A stretch of 64,000 nucleotides of DNA from Mycobacterium heidelbergense. GTDB lineage: Bacteria; Actinomycetota; Actinomycetes; Mycobacteriales; Mycobacteriaceae. Each line of letters starts with the position of its first letter. Within the stretch, counting starts at the first letter, position 1. Below are positions 35,654-44,287 of this stretch, piece by piece. The stretch spans positions 3,162,001-3,226,000 of the forward strand of contig NZ_AP022615.1 in the NCBI RefSeq assembly GCF_010730745.1. The letters are read 5' to 3'. Below the pieces are notes generated by a model. It was given only the letters and a program-made list of their open reading frames with translations. It was not told the DNA's origin and made no database searches. The position numbers and the translations under genes are program-made.

Positions 35654-37323
35654 CAGTGGATTCCTTCAGCGAGAGGCCCGAGCGCGAGCATGGGCAGGAA
35701 AGTGAGGGCAACGAGGATCACCGTGACGCCGGCGACCATTCCGACGAACTGCGGCCGGTGAGTCGGCAGGGTGCCCGCCGATTCCGGCGTGTGGCCCTGC
35801 TTGGCGAGCGAACCGGCGAGCGCCAGGACGAGCATCATCGGCAGGAATCGGCCGAAGACCATCGCCAGCCCGAGGGCGGTGTTGTACCAGTTGGTGTTGG
35901 CGCTGAGCCCGGCGAACGCGGAGCCGTTGTTGTTGGCCGCCGAGGTGAACGCGTACAGCACCTCCGACAGCCCGTGCGGGCCGGTGTTGAGCATGCCGGC
36001 GCGTTCGCCGGGCAGCGCCATCGCGACCGCGGTGCCGATGAGCACGATCAGCGGGGTGACCAGGAAATAGCTTGCGGCGAGCTTGATTTCGCGGGGGTTG
36101 ATCTTCTTGCCGAGGTATTCCGGGGTGCGCCCGACCATCAGTCCGGCAACGAAAACGGTGATCACCGCCAGGATCAACATGCCGTAGAGGCCCGAGCCGG
36201 TGCCGCCCGGGGCGACCTCCCCGAGCTGCATGTTGAACATCGTGATCATCCCGCCGAGGCTGGTGTAGGAGTCGTGGAACGAGTCGACGGCACCGGTGGA
36301 GGTGAGCGTTGTCGCGTCGGCGAACACCGCCGAATCCGCCACGCCGAGCCGCTGTTCCGTACCTTCCATGGCCGCCCCGACCGCGGTGGGCACGGTGCCG
36401 TGGTGCTGCAACTGGAACCACAGCATGAACGTCACGCTGAGCGCGGACAACGTCGCCATCACCGAGGCGATCGCATAACCCTGCTTCTTGCTGCCCACCA
36501 TGCGACCGAAGGTGCGCGGCAGCGAGAAACCGATCACGGAAATCAGGAAGATCTCCAGCCAGTTGGACCACGCGGTCGGGTTCTCGAACGGGTGCGCCGA
36601 GTTCGCGTTGTAGAACCCGCCGCCGTTGGTGCCCAGTTCCTTGATCACTTCCTGGCTGGCGACCGGGCCGCCGGTGATCGTCTGCTGGGCGCCACCGAGG
36701 GTGGTGACCGCCTGGTCGTGCAGGTGGAAGTTCTGGATCGCGCCGCCGGCGACCAGCAGGATCGCGCTGACGACCGAGATGGGCAGCAGGATGCGCAGCG
36801 TGCCGCGCACCAGGTCGACCCAGAAGTTGCCCAGATCGCCGGTGCGCCTGCGGACAAAGCCGCGCACCAGCGCCACGGCCACCGCCATGCCGACGGCGGC
36901 CGACACGAAGTTCTGCACCGCCAGCCCGGCCATCTGCACCAGGTGGCCCTGGGTTGACTCGCCGGAGTACGCCTGCCAGTTGGTGTTGGTGACAAAGCTG
37001 ATCGCGGTGTTCCACGCCAGCCCCGGGGTCATTTTTGTGGCCGGATCATGCAGATGCAACGGCAGCTTGTCCTGCACGAGCTGGAACACGAACAGGAAGA
37101 GGATGCTGATCGAGGAGAACGCCAAAACGCTTCGGGCGTAGGCGCCCCACGTCTGCTCCGAGCGGGAATCGACACCGATCAGCCGGTAGATCACCCGCTC
37201 GGCGTAGGAGTCCTTCTCCGCCGTGTACACCCGATACATGTAGTCGCCGAGGGGCACATGCACCACCACGAGCGCCGCGACGAGGACGACCAGGAACACG
37301 ATCCCCGCTGTTGTTGTGCTCAC
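35653..37323 (-). CDS. kdpA: Potassium-transporting ATPase subunit KdpA
   Basis: The 556-residue K+ channel-like subunit of KdpFABC, related to SKT transporters with four membrane-pore-membrane repeats. The selectivity-loop sequences are visible: TNTNWQAYSGE near 112, LGTNGGGFYNANSAHPFENP near 225, SLGGMITMFNMQLGE near 345 and SAANNNGSAFAGLSANT near 463. The start is GTG 37323, one base overlapping the kdpF TAG. About ten hydrophobic segments agree with an integral membrane protein. Confidence 0.97.
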   Translation of the reverse strand: MSTTTAGIVFLVVLVAALVVVHVPLGDYMYRVYTAEKDSYAERVIYRLIGVDSRSEQTWGAYARSVLAFSSISILFLFVFQLVQDKLPLHLHDPATKMTPGLAWNTAISFVTNTNWQAYSGESTQGHLVQMAGLAVQNFVSAAVGMAVAVALVRGFVRRRTGDLGNFWVDLVRGTLRILLPISVVSAILLVAGGAIQNFHLHDQAVTTLGGAQQTITGGPVASQEVIKELGTNGGGFYNANSAHPFENPTAWSNWLEIFLISVIGFSLPRTFGRMVGSKKQGYAIASVMATLSALSVTFMLWFQLQHHGTVPTAVGAAMEGTEQRLGVADSAVFADATTLTSTGAVDSFHDSYTSLGGMITMFNMQLGEVAPGGTGSGLYGMLILAVITVFVAGLMVGRTPEYLGKKINPREIKLAASYFLVTPLIVLIGTAVAMALPGERAGMLNTGPHGLSEVLYAFTSAANNNGSAFAGLSANTNWYNTALGLAMVFGRFLPMMLVLALAGSLAKQGHTPESAGTLPTHRPQFVGMVAGVTVILVALTFLPMLALGPLAEGIH

Positions 37324-37412
37324 TAGAACCTCTCCGGGAACAGCAGGGCGCCCCCGAGGTACAGCGCAAGGAGGACGGAAAGCACCAAGCCGACAATGTT
37401 TTCGTAGTTCAT
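37323..37412 (-). CDS. kdpF: Potassium-transporting ATPase subunit KdpF
   Basis: A 29-residue single-helix membrane peptide, MNYENIVGLVLSVLLALYLG continuing with GALLFPERF. The C-terminal PERF is typical of KdpF, which stabilises the pump complex. The gene overlaps kdpA by one base and its ATG overlaps the stop of the 27-residue ORF upstream (ATGA). Confidence 0.92.
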   Translation of the reverse strand: MNYENIVGLVLSVLLALYLGGALLFPERF

Positions 37413-37492
37413 AGCCGCTCGACCAACTTCTGCGCCAAGCCGAGCACGGCGAACACCGCGATCGTCAGCAAGACGTAGACCAACACGCCCAT
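37409..37492 (-). CDS. 27-residue membrane peptide coupled to kdpF
   Basis: ATG 37492 with GGAGA a few bases upstream opens a 27-residue frame: MGVLVYVLLTIAVFAVLGLA followed by QKLVERL. It is one hydrophobic helix with a basic tail, and its TGA overlaps the kdpF ATG. It does not look like a second KdpF (no PERF end). The position as first gene of the kdp transcript, the ribosome site and the overlap argue that it is translated. It might be an additional pump subunit, a regulator of KdpD, or a leader peptide. Function unknown. Confidence 0.65.
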   Translation of the reverse strand: MGVLVYVLLTIAVFAVLGLAQKLVERL

Positions 37493-37825
37493 CTTGTCTC
37501 CGTTCTGCGCCAGCCGTACGCGCGCGTCATGACCTCATCGAGTCAGCCGCAATGCAGTCCTCGGAGGCAAGTCAGCTTGAAACTAAACGGGGCCGGTCGC
37601 ATAGGGCCTTTGGTTGACACTTTCCTAACGGCGCCGCAGTGCACCTTTACGGATTCTTTACGCCCGAATCCCGCTGCCAACAGGCGTCGCCGATCCTGTA
37701 AATCTGCAGATAAAGTGCGAGTAAGGGCCTGCAGGATTACAGGCTCGGCGCACAGCGGGCTAACGCGGAGTCCGTACCGATCGTGATCGGACCATAGACA
37801 TTCGCGACGCCGAGCCGTCCGGTGC
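37493..37825. promoter_or_regulatory. trcS-kdp intergenic region with an inverted repeat
   Basis: This 333-bp region lies downstream of trcS and upstream of the kdp genes and must hold the kdp promoter. It is AT-richer than the surroundings (for example TTTACGGATTCTTTACG near 37647). An imperfect inverted repeat has 15-bp arms at 37695-37709 (CCTGTAAATCTGCAG) and 37729-37743, 13 of 15 paired, 19-bp spacer. It could terminate trcS or be an operator, perhaps for KdpE. No gene is seen. Confidence 0.5.
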
Positions 37826-39343
37826 TCAGGCTCCGTCCGCGGCCGGATCCTCGATCATCGGCAGCCTTACCCTGAACACCGTTCGGCCGCCTACGGATTC
37901 GGCGGTCACCGAGCCATGGTGGGCCTTGACGATCGAACTCACGATGGCCAGGCCCAGCCCGATTCCCGAGCCGTTCGACCTGGACGTGTCCGCGCGGGCG
38001 AACCGCTCGAACAGGCGCGGCAGGAGCTCCGGGCTGATGCCGGGCCCGTCGTCGGCGACGGTCAGTTCCGCGTACGGCGCTTCGGTGTCGCGGCGGTGGC
38101 AGACGATTCCGGTCGCCACCGTGACGCCCGCCGGGGTGTGCAGCCGGGCATTGCTGAGCAGATTGCTGACGAGCTGGTGCAGCCGGGCATGGTCCCCGCG
38201 CACCCACACCGGCTCGTCGGGCAGGTCTTTGACCCAATGGTGTGTCGGCGCCGCGACCGCCGCGTCGTTCACCGCATTGGTGACGAGATCGGCCAGGTCG
38301 ACGTCCTGGGTCTGCAGGTCTTCGCCCTCGCCGAGGCGCGAGAGCAGCAGCAGCTCGTCGACGAGCAGGGCCATGCGCCGCGCTTCGGATTCGATGCGGG
38401 CCAGCGCGTATTCGGTGGTCGGCGGCAGCGCCGAGCTGTCCTGTCGGGTCAGTTCGGCGTAGCCCTGAATCGCCGCCAGCGGGGTGCGCAACTCGTGGCT
38501 GGCGTCGGTGATGAATTGCCGCATCCGCAAATCGGAGTCGGCGCGATGCGCGAGCGCGCTGTCCACGTTGTCCAGCAACCGGTTCAGCGTGTGCCCGACG
38601 ATGCCGACCTCGTTGCCCGGGTCGGTGTCCTGCGGCCGCACCCTGACGCTGATCCGGCGGTCGCCGTCGGTCAGCGGCATCGCGGCCACCTCGGCGGCGG
38701 TCGCCGCGAGGCGGCGCAGCGGGCGAAGGGTATACCCGACCACCCAACCGGTGAGGCCGGCGGTAACCACCAACGCCGCCGCCACGAGCGCCGTGGTGGT
38801 GATCTGTTTGCGGGCGATGATCTGGTCGGCGCGCGCCAGCGATACCCCGACGACCAAAAGGTCGGATCCGTCGACGCGGCTGTCAACCCGATACGAACCC
38901 AGGTCGCCGAGTCTCTCGGTCCGTGGCGGGGCGTCGGGCCACGATTGCGCTTCGATGGCGCGGAGCACCTCGGGCGGCGCGGGTCGCGCTTCGGGCTCGG
39001 AAAAGACCGCCGAGCCGATCACCACCCCGTGGCGGAGCACCGCGATGACGTTCCCCGGTGTCTGATCGGTGAATTCCAGCATCGCCTTCGCGATCGGCTC
39101 GGTGCCGCGTTGTGCCGCGTTGCGGTATCTGCCGTACGAGTTGCTCAGTGCGTCAAGGGATTGCGCGACGTCGGCGTCGCTCATCGCGGTGACGTAGCCG
39201 CGCAGGCTGAGGACGGAGACGATTCCGACCGTCACCAGCACCACGCTGACGATGGCCAACATGCCCAGCAGCAACTGGCGGCGCAGCGAATGGGGAAGCC
39301 ATCGCGGACGATCCCTGGTTTCCGTGTTCGGGTCGCCGATCAT
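37826..39343 (-). CDS. trcS: Sensor histidine kinase TrcS
   Basis: A 505-residue membrane sensor kinase, partner of TrcR. Two membrane helices (LLLGMLAIVSVVLVTVGIVSV near 22-45 and TALVAAALVVTAGLTGWVVGY near 180-200) bracket an extracytoplasmic sensor domain. A HAMP linker follows. The phospho-His lies in TDASHELRTPLAAIQGYAEL near 288; ATP-binding boxes are NLLSNARLHTP, VADDGPGISPELLPRLFERF and GSGIGLGLAIV. I start at ATG 39343 (MIGDPNTETRD), giving a length like M. tuberculosis TrcS (509 aa) and a 4-bp overlap with trcR. The signal sensed is unknown. Confidence 0.92.
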   Translation of the reverse strand: MIGDPNTETRDRPRWLPHSLRRQLLLGMLAIVSVVLVTVGIVSVLSLRGYVTAMSDADVAQSLDALSNSYGRYRNAAQRGTEPIAKAMLEFTDQTPGNVIAVLRHGVVIGSAVFSEPEARPAPPEVLRAIEAQSWPDAPPRTERLGDLGSYRVDSRVDGSDLLVVGVSLARADQIIARKQITTTALVAAALVVTAGLTGWVVGYTLRPLRRLAATAAEVAAMPLTDGDRRISVRVRPQDTDPGNEVGIVGHTLNRLLDNVDSALAHRADSDLRMRQFITDASHELRTPLAAIQGYAELTRQDSSALPPTTEYALARIESEARRMALLVDELLLLSRLGEGEDLQTQDVDLADLVTNAVNDAAVAAPTHHWVKDLPDEPVWVRGDHARLHQLVSNLLSNARLHTPAGVTVATGIVCHRRDTEAPYAELTVADDGPGISPELLPRLFERFARADTSRSNGSGIGLGLAIVSSIVKAHHGSVTAESVGGRTVFRVRLPMIEDPAADGA

Positions 39344-40113
39344 TCCGGCGGCCGCAGCATGTACCCAACCCCCCGGACGGTATGGATCATCGGGTCCCTG
39401 CCCGAGTCGATCTTCTTTCTCAGGTACGAGATGTACAAATCGACGATGCTGGTGCGCCCGGCGAAGTCGTAGTTCCACACCCGGTCAAGGATTTCCGTGC
39501 GGCTCAGCGCGCGACGGGGATTGCGCATGAGGAAGCGAAGCAACTCGAACTCGGTCGAGGACAGCGATATGGGCGTGCCGCCGCGGGTGACCTCGCGGCT
39601 GGCGGTGTCCACGTACAGCTCGCCGACCTTCAGCGTTTCGACGGCGGGTGGGTTCTGCTGGGCCGAGCGGCGCAACAACCCACGCAGCCGGGCGACCAGT
39701 TCCTCGAGGCTGAACGGCTTGGTCATGTAGTCGTCGGCGCCGGCGGTGAGGCCGGTGACCCGGTCCATGACCGAGTCGCGGGCGGTGAGGAAGAGCGTCG
39801 GGGTGTAGGCATCGGATTCGCGGATCCGCTGCAGGATCCGCAGCCCGTCCACATCGGGAAGCATGATGTCGAGGACCAGGACGTCGGGGTTGACGCTGTC
39901 GAACTTCGCGATGGCCTCGCGCCCGTTGTGGGCGATGTCGACGACCCAGCCCTCGTAATGCAGCGCCATCTTCACCAGGTTGGTCAACGTGGGCTCGTCG
40001 TCGACCAGCAAAACCCGGATCGATGATCCATCGGCACGGTAAATGCGGGGCAGCTGCCCCAGAATGGCCTGGCGTGGCCGCTGGCTGCCAGCGTATCCCG
40101 ACATTGCGGTCAT
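39340..40113 (-). CDS. trcR: Response regulator TrcR
   Basis: An OmpR-type regulator of 257 residues, the same length as in M. tuberculosis. The receiver has LLVDDEPT, Asp in VLVLDIMLPDVDG near 82 and Lys in DDYMTKPFS near 131; the C-terminal winged helix ends in HTVRGVGYMLRPPE. In M. tuberculosis TrcR activates its own gene from an AT-rich site and represses Rv1057. ATG 40113 was preferred over 40104 and 40137 because it gives the known length. The region upstream is AT-rich. Confidence 0.92.
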   Translation of the reverse strand: MTAMSGYAGSQRPRQAILGQLPRIYRADGSSIRVLLVDDEPTLTNLVKMALHYEGWVVDIAHNGREAIAKFDSVNPDVLVLDIMLPDVDGLRILQRIRESDAYTPTLFLTARDSVMDRVTGLTAGADDYMTKPFSLEELVARLRGLLRRSAQQNPPAVETLKVGELYVDTASREVTRGGTPISLSSTEFELLRFLMRNPRRALSRTEILDRVWNYDFAGRTSIVDLYISYLRKKIDSGRDPMIHTVRGVGYMLRPPE

Positions 40114-40824
40114 GTTCCTACATTTTTGCAAGCGCACATGCGGTTGTCACGGACTTCATAGAGTTCTCAAAGAAACTCTGTTTCGTGCCTCACGATCCGG
40201 CCGGCACAAATATGTGTTCCATATGTGTTGCATCAGCGAAGTTGAGATGGGAGCATTTCCCAAAAATACTGGTATGCATGGCCGTTAGTTTTGCGGAACT
40301 GAACCATTCCGAGGGGTAGTTCGCCAAACCAACGGCACACGAATGGATTTCATTGACCGTCAGACGCTGCACTTCAGCGGATGCCGTCGGAGCTGGACAG
40401 GCAGGCACGACGGCCGGGGACGGCGGTGTCCCGAATCTCGTTAATGTCACGTTACGCAGAGTTACGAATGACGGTAGCCCTTAATGTTTTTCGTAGCGAA
40501 CGTTTCGGGCGCGCCATCGGACATTCCCTTGGCGGCCGTCGGCGACGCTCGGGTGTTCGGTTCTGCGGACTCCGTGACAGCCGCGCGAAACGCGGCCGGT
40601 TCGACCCTCTTCGAGCCGGCGGCGCCGACGGCCGTCGACGGTGCGGCCTCGGTGTGCGGCGACAGGGGTCGCCGCGACCGTCGCCCTCGGACGGCGGGAC
40701 GGTGCGCGGCCCTCCCGGGTTTAGGACGTGGTCTCGGCCACATCGGTGTTCCGCGGTGCCGGGGGCGACGACGGGGTCGCACTCAACCCGGCCAGCAAAC
40801 TCAACTCAGAGATAGGAATGGGCG
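40114..40824. promoter_or_regulatory. trcR-PPE intergenic region
   Basis: This 711-bp stretch between the divergent trcR and PPE genes holds no gene that I can defend. The first 170 bases are strikingly AT-rich for this genome, in keeping with the AT-rich TrcR autoregulatory site known in M. tuberculosis. A short inverted repeat AGAGTT/AACTCT lies at 40160-40179, and ATATGTGTT occurs twice (about 40208-40231). From 40490 on the DNA is GC-rich, and an open frame from 40484 shows no recognisable protein; it may be decayed coding sequence. Confidence 0.45.
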
Positions 40825-42123
40825 ATGGACTTTGGCGCATTGCCACCAGAGGTCAACTCCGGCCGGATGTATCTGGGCCCGGGGCCCGGCACCCTGCTGG
40901 CCGCCTCGGCGGGATGGGAGTCGCTGGCCGCCGAGCTCACCGATGCCGCCACCGGCTACCAGTCGGTGATCGCGAGCCTCACCGACGAGTCGTGGCTGGG
41001 GCCGACGTCGATGTCGATGGCGGCCGCCGTCGCGCCCTACATGTCATGGATGACGGCCACCGCCGAGCAGTGCGAGCAGGCGGCCGCCCAGGCCACCGGC
41101 GCCGCGGCCGCCTACGAGACGGCGTACGCGATGACGGTGCCGCCGGCGCTGATCGCGGCGAACCGGGCGCGGCTCATGGCGTTGGTCGCCACCAACCTCC
41201 TGGGGCAGAACACGCCGGCGATCATGGCCACCGAGGCCGAGTACAGCGAAATGTGGGCCCAGGACGCGGCGGCAATGTACAACTACGCCGCCAGTTCGGC
41301 CATCGCCTCGTCGTTCGGCGCCTTCACATCGCCGCCGCAGACCACCAATCCCGGCGGGCTCGCCGGCCAGACCCAGACGACGACGTCGCAGCTGATTTCG
41401 TCCGTACCGCAAGCCCTTCAGAATCTGGCAACCCCCGGGTCCGGCACGGGGGTGTCGCAGGCGGCGGCGGGCACCGCGGCGTCGCTGGGGTCGTCGGGGG
41501 CTACCGGCCCCCTCGGCGCGCTCTCGAGCCTGAGCGGCGCCACAGGCAAAACCGCCACCAAGGGCGCCAGCACCGGGGCGGGGGCGCTATCCGGCTTGAC
41601 CTCAAGCGTGATCTCCGTGCTGGGCGGAAATTCGGCCGAATTGACCAATGTGCTCGGCCTGGGCTCCGATCTGGCCGGCCTGGGCGGCGATGGCGCGGGG
41701 TTGGGCACCGACGGCGCCGGACTCGGTTTCGACGGGTACGGCCTGTCGCTCGATTTCGCGGGCGCGGGTTCGATTCTGGGCGCCGAAGGAGTTTCGGGCT
41801 TTCCCACTCCAGGGGAGTTGGGCGGGGGTCTGGGAAGCCTCGGGCTGGGCGAAGGCGCCTCGGCGAGCGTGGGTCAAGCGGCCTCGCTCGGCACCTTGTC
41901 GGTACCGCCGACTTGGGCCGACGCGGTCTCGTCGGTCACGCCGTTGCCCGCCGTGGACGCCAACGCCATGCCGGGCGGCTGGGGCGCCGCGCCGACCGGA
42001 CCAACCACGGCGGGCATTTCCAAGTTGCCGTTGGGCGCCATGGTCGGTCGCGAGTCCGAGGGTGCGGTTCAGCGGATCGGGTTCCGCCCCATGCTCATTC
42101 CGCGTTCGCCGGTGGCCGGTTAG
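40825..42123 (+). CDS. PPE family protein (PPE-SVP subgroup)
   Basis: A 432-residue PPE protein. The N-terminal PPE domain starts MDFGALPPEVNSGRMYLGPG and continues to about residue 175 with the family helix-turn-helix bundle (the W-x-G-like SWLGPTS near 56). The rest is Gly/Ala-rich and low-complexity, and the SVP-type motif (LSVPPTWADA) occurs near 360. PPE proteins are exported by type VII secretion, usually bound to a PE partner; no PE gene precedes this one. Two strong hairpins separate it from the converging esx genes. Confidence 0.9.
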   Translation: MDFGALPPEVNSGRMYLGPGPGTLLAASAGWESLAAELTDAATGYQSVIASLTDESWLGPTSMSMAAAVAPYMSWMTATAEQCEQAAAQATGAAAAYETAYAMTVPPALIAANRARLMALVATNLLGQNTPAIMATEAEYSEMWAQDAAAMYNYAASSAIASSFGAFTSPPQTTNPGGLAGQTQTTTSQLISSVPQALQNLATPGSGTGVSQAAAGTAASLGSSGATGPLGALSSLSGATGKTATKGASTGAGALSGLTSSVISVLGGNSAELTNVLGLGSDLAGLGGDGAGLGTDGAGLGFDGYGLSLDFAGAGSILGAEGVSGFPTPGELGGGLGSLGLGEGASASVGQAASLGTLSVPPTWADAVSSVTPLPAVDANAMPGGWGAAPTGPTTAGISKLPLGAMVGRESEGAVQRIGFRPMLIPRSPVAG

Positions 42124-42139
42124 GGCCGCCGCACCGGTT

Positions 42140-42174
42140 GAATGACCGTGTGCGCTTGCGGCACACGGTCATTC
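42140..42174. terminator. Hairpin terminator-like element 1
   Basis: A perfect 14-bp inverted repeat (GAATGACCGTGTGC at 42140-42153, partner 42161-42174) with a 7-base loop, 17 bases after the PPE stop, between converging genes. There is no long T-run, as is usual in mycobacteria. Confidence 0.75.
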
Positions 42175-42186
42175 GGCAGACAAACG

Positions 42187-42221
42187 ACGGGGCCGCACAC
42201 CACTCGGGTGTGCGGCCCCGT
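42187..42221. terminator. Hairpin terminator-like element 2
   Basis: A perfect 15-bp GC-rich inverted repeat (ACGGGGCCGCACACC at 42187-42201, partner 42207-42221) with a 5-base loop, 16 bases from the end of the esxI-like gene on the other strand. It probably terminates the esx operon and, in the other direction, the PPE transcript. Confidence 0.8.
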
Positions 42222-42236
42222 TCTGAAAATGCGGTG

Positions 42237-42521
42237 TCAGGCCCAGCTGGAGCCGACGGCGCTGTCGGTGCTGGCCATGTTGCTGCCGGCGGTCTGCACC
42301 TTCTGGCCGTGGGCGTTGGCCTGCTCGTAGATCACCTGGAAGTTGCGACCCAACTGGGTGATGAACTCCTGGCAGGCCACCGAACCCGAGCCGCCCCAAA
42401 AGTCACCGGCGGCCAACACATCACGAACGATGGCCTGATGCTCGGCCTCCAACGACGCGGCCTGCGCACGAATCAACGCGCCATGCGAATCCACATCGCC
42501 GAACTGATAATTGATGGTCAT
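42237..42521 (-). CDS. esxI: ESAT-6-like protein (EsxI/L/N/O/V family)
   Basis: A 94-residue WXG100 protein of the Mtb9.9 subfamily: MTINYQFGDVDSHGALIRAQ at the start, the WxG turn in FWGGSGS near residue 43, and C-terminal YxxxE-like export region QANAHGQKVQ. It forms a heterodimer with the esxJ-like product and is secreted through a type VII (ESX-5) system. The symbol is by synteny with Rv1037c; family members are nearly identical, so the exact paralog cannot be decided. It follows esxJ by 47 bp. Confidence 0.9.
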   Translation of the reverse strand: MTINYQFGDVDSHGALIRAQAASLEAEHQAIVRDVLAAGDFWGGSGSVACQEFITQLGRNFQVIYEQANAHGQKVQTAGSNMASTDSAVGSSWA

Positions 42522-42568
42522 GTTTGCGTCCTCTCAAAGTCAAAAGTGGTGGACAGCAGCGCCGAAGG

Positions 42569-42865
42569 CTAGCTGCTCAAAATCTGCTGGGAAGCCTGCT
42601 CTTGCTGCTCATAGTTGTTGGCGTCACGGATCAACCCGTCGCGCACCCCGTGCAGCATGTTCACGATGTTGCGGAACGCCTGATTCATCTGCCCCATGGT
42701 GTCATACGAGGTCGCCTGCGCCTGCCCACTCCAGCCGGCCCCGGCGATGTTCATCGACGACGCCCACATCTTGCGGGCCTCGTCCTCAACGGTCTGGGCG
42801 TGCACCTCAAAACGGCCCGCCATCGCCCGCATCTCGTGCGGATCGGTCATAAAACGTGTTGCCAT
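42569..42865 (-). CDS. esxJ: ESAT-6-like protein (EsxJ/K/M/P/W, QILSS family)
   Basis: A 98-residue WXG100 partner protein. It begins MATRFMTDPHEMRAMAGRFE, has the WxG turn in GAGWSGQAQ near residue 44, and ends in the diagnostic QQILSS. It should pair with the esxI-like product for ESX-5 type secretion. It belongs to the minus-strand run PE8-PPE15-esxJ-esxI, as in H37Rv (Rv1040c to Rv1037c). Symbol by synteny. Confidence 0.9.
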   Translation of the reverse strand: MATRFMTDPHEMRAMAGRFEVHAQTVEDEARKMWASSMNIAGAGWSGQAQATSYDTMGQMNQAFRNIVNMLHGVRDGLIRDANNYEQQEQASQQILSS

Positions 42866-43017
42866 CTCGGCTATCTCCTTGTCTCGAAGCCTTCGGCTTG
42901 TCGAAGTCTTGTCCAGTTGTAATTCGGTGTGGCGGTAGCCACAGCACGGATAGATTACGGCTTACGGGTTAATTGATCGCCTCAAATGGGTGACATATCC
43001 TCCCTTTTTTCCCGGCA

Positions 43018-44214
43018 TTAGACGACAACCTGCTTGGGCATGACGATCGGCTTGAAGCCGTACCGCGGGCCCGTTCCGTAGGCGGCGGCGCCCTTGGCCG
43101 CTCCCGCCATTCCCGGCATGCCGGGCATCGCCGCGACGGGCTCGGCTTCGGCGGCGGCGGTCCAGCCGGAGCCCTCCAGGGGGGCGGTGGACGAGGCCAA
43201 CGTCGCCGGGGCGGCCGAAGACCAGCTGGCCGGCACGGACAGGCCGCCGACCGCGGAGGCTTCGGCCATGCCCGCCGACATCGCTCCGCTTCCCACGCTG
43301 TTCACCAACGACCCTTCTCCAATGGCCGCACCACCGGCCAGCGGCACGACGTCGCTCGCGGCTGCCGCGGGCGCCGCGGCGGCGGCCGCCGTGTGTATAT
43401 ACGACACCGCCGTCGGGATGGCGGTGCCGACGAACCAGGCCGCGGTCACACCAAACTGCTGAATGCCGTTGAAGCTGAACAGCGTGCCGAAGAGGCCGTC
43501 CGCCTCGGTCAGCACCTCCGCCGGCCCAGGAAAAGCGGTCGAGAAAGCGTTCCATATTTCGGTACCGAAGGACTCGGTCCCAAAGTTCGCCAACAGACCA
43601 CCCAACCCTGTCGCCGCGCTGTTCGTTTGGGCGGACGCCAAGGCTGCGGACACTGCGCTGCCTTGGGTGGCGGCGGCGGCCGGACTGGCGGTCGGTGACG
43701 CCGGCGCCAGCGGCTGAAGGACCGAGGACGCTGCCGCCGCCGCCGAATACGTGTACATCGTGAGTGCGTCCTGGACCCACATTTCCATGTATTGGGCCTC
43801 GGTGGCCATGATCGCCGGCGTGTTGATGCCCAGGAAATTCGTCGCGACCAGCGCCGCCAGTTGCGCCCGGTTCGCGGCGATCACCGGCGGTGGCACCGTC
43901 CCAGTGAAGGCTGCCTCGTAGGCGGCTGCCGACGCAGACGCCTGGGTGGCGGCCTGCTCGGCCGCCGTGGCGGTGGTGGACAGCCAGCTCACATAAGGCT
44001 GGGCAGCGGCCGCCGCCGCCGCCGATCCCGCACCCGTCCACTGCTCGCCGGTCAGGGTCCCGACGATCGACTCCCAGGAGGTCGCCGTGGTGCTCAGCTC
44101 GGCGGCCAGGTTGCTCCAGGCCGTCGCGGCCGCCATCAGCGGTCCTGAACCGGCGCCGGTGTACATGAGCGCGGAGTTGACCTCCGGCGGCAAGGCTGCG
44201 AAATCTAAGACCAT
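43018..44214 (-). CDS. PPE15: PPE family protein (PPE15 position)
   Basis: A 398-residue PPE-SVP protein. The PPE domain opens VLDFAALPPEVNSALMYTGA, has the WTGAGSA turn near residue 57 and the long helix AAYEAAFTGTVPPPVIAANR; the SVP motif GLSVPASWSSA is near 320 and the C-terminus KPIVMPKQVVV resembles that of the PE8 protein. It pairs with PE8 upstream (73-bp gap) and is likely exported by ESX-5. H37Rv PPE15 is 391 aa. Confidence 0.9.
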   Translation of the reverse strand: MVLDFAALPPEVNSALMYTGAGSGPLMAAATAWSNLAAELSTTATSWESIVGTLTGEQWTGAGSAAAAAAAQPYVSWLSTTATAAEQAATQASASAAAYEAAFTGTVPPPVIAANRAQLAALVATNFLGINTPAIMATEAQYMEMWVQDALTMYTYSAAAAASSVLQPLAPASPTASPAAAATQGSAVSAALASAQTNSAATGLGGLLANFGTESFGTEIWNAFSTAFPGPAEVLTEADGLFGTLFSFNGIQQFGVTAAWFVGTAIPTAVSYIHTAAAAAAPAAAASDVVPLAGGAAIGEGSLVNSVGSGAMSAGMAEASAVGGLSVPASWSSAAPATLASSTAPLEGSGWTAAAEAEPVAAMPGMPGMAGAAKGAAAYGTGPRYGFKPIVMPKQVVV

Positions 44215-44287
44215 TTCTGTATCCCGTTCTTTCTGAGCGAATTTGGCTGATTAGGTAGTGATGTAGGCCCGCGTTGGCGTTCGCTCC

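Noticed and set aside
40484..40969. Open frame between trcR and the PPE gene
   Set aside because: No PE or other domain is visible, it runs into the PPE gene in another frame, and composition changes along it; recorded only as intergenic sequence.
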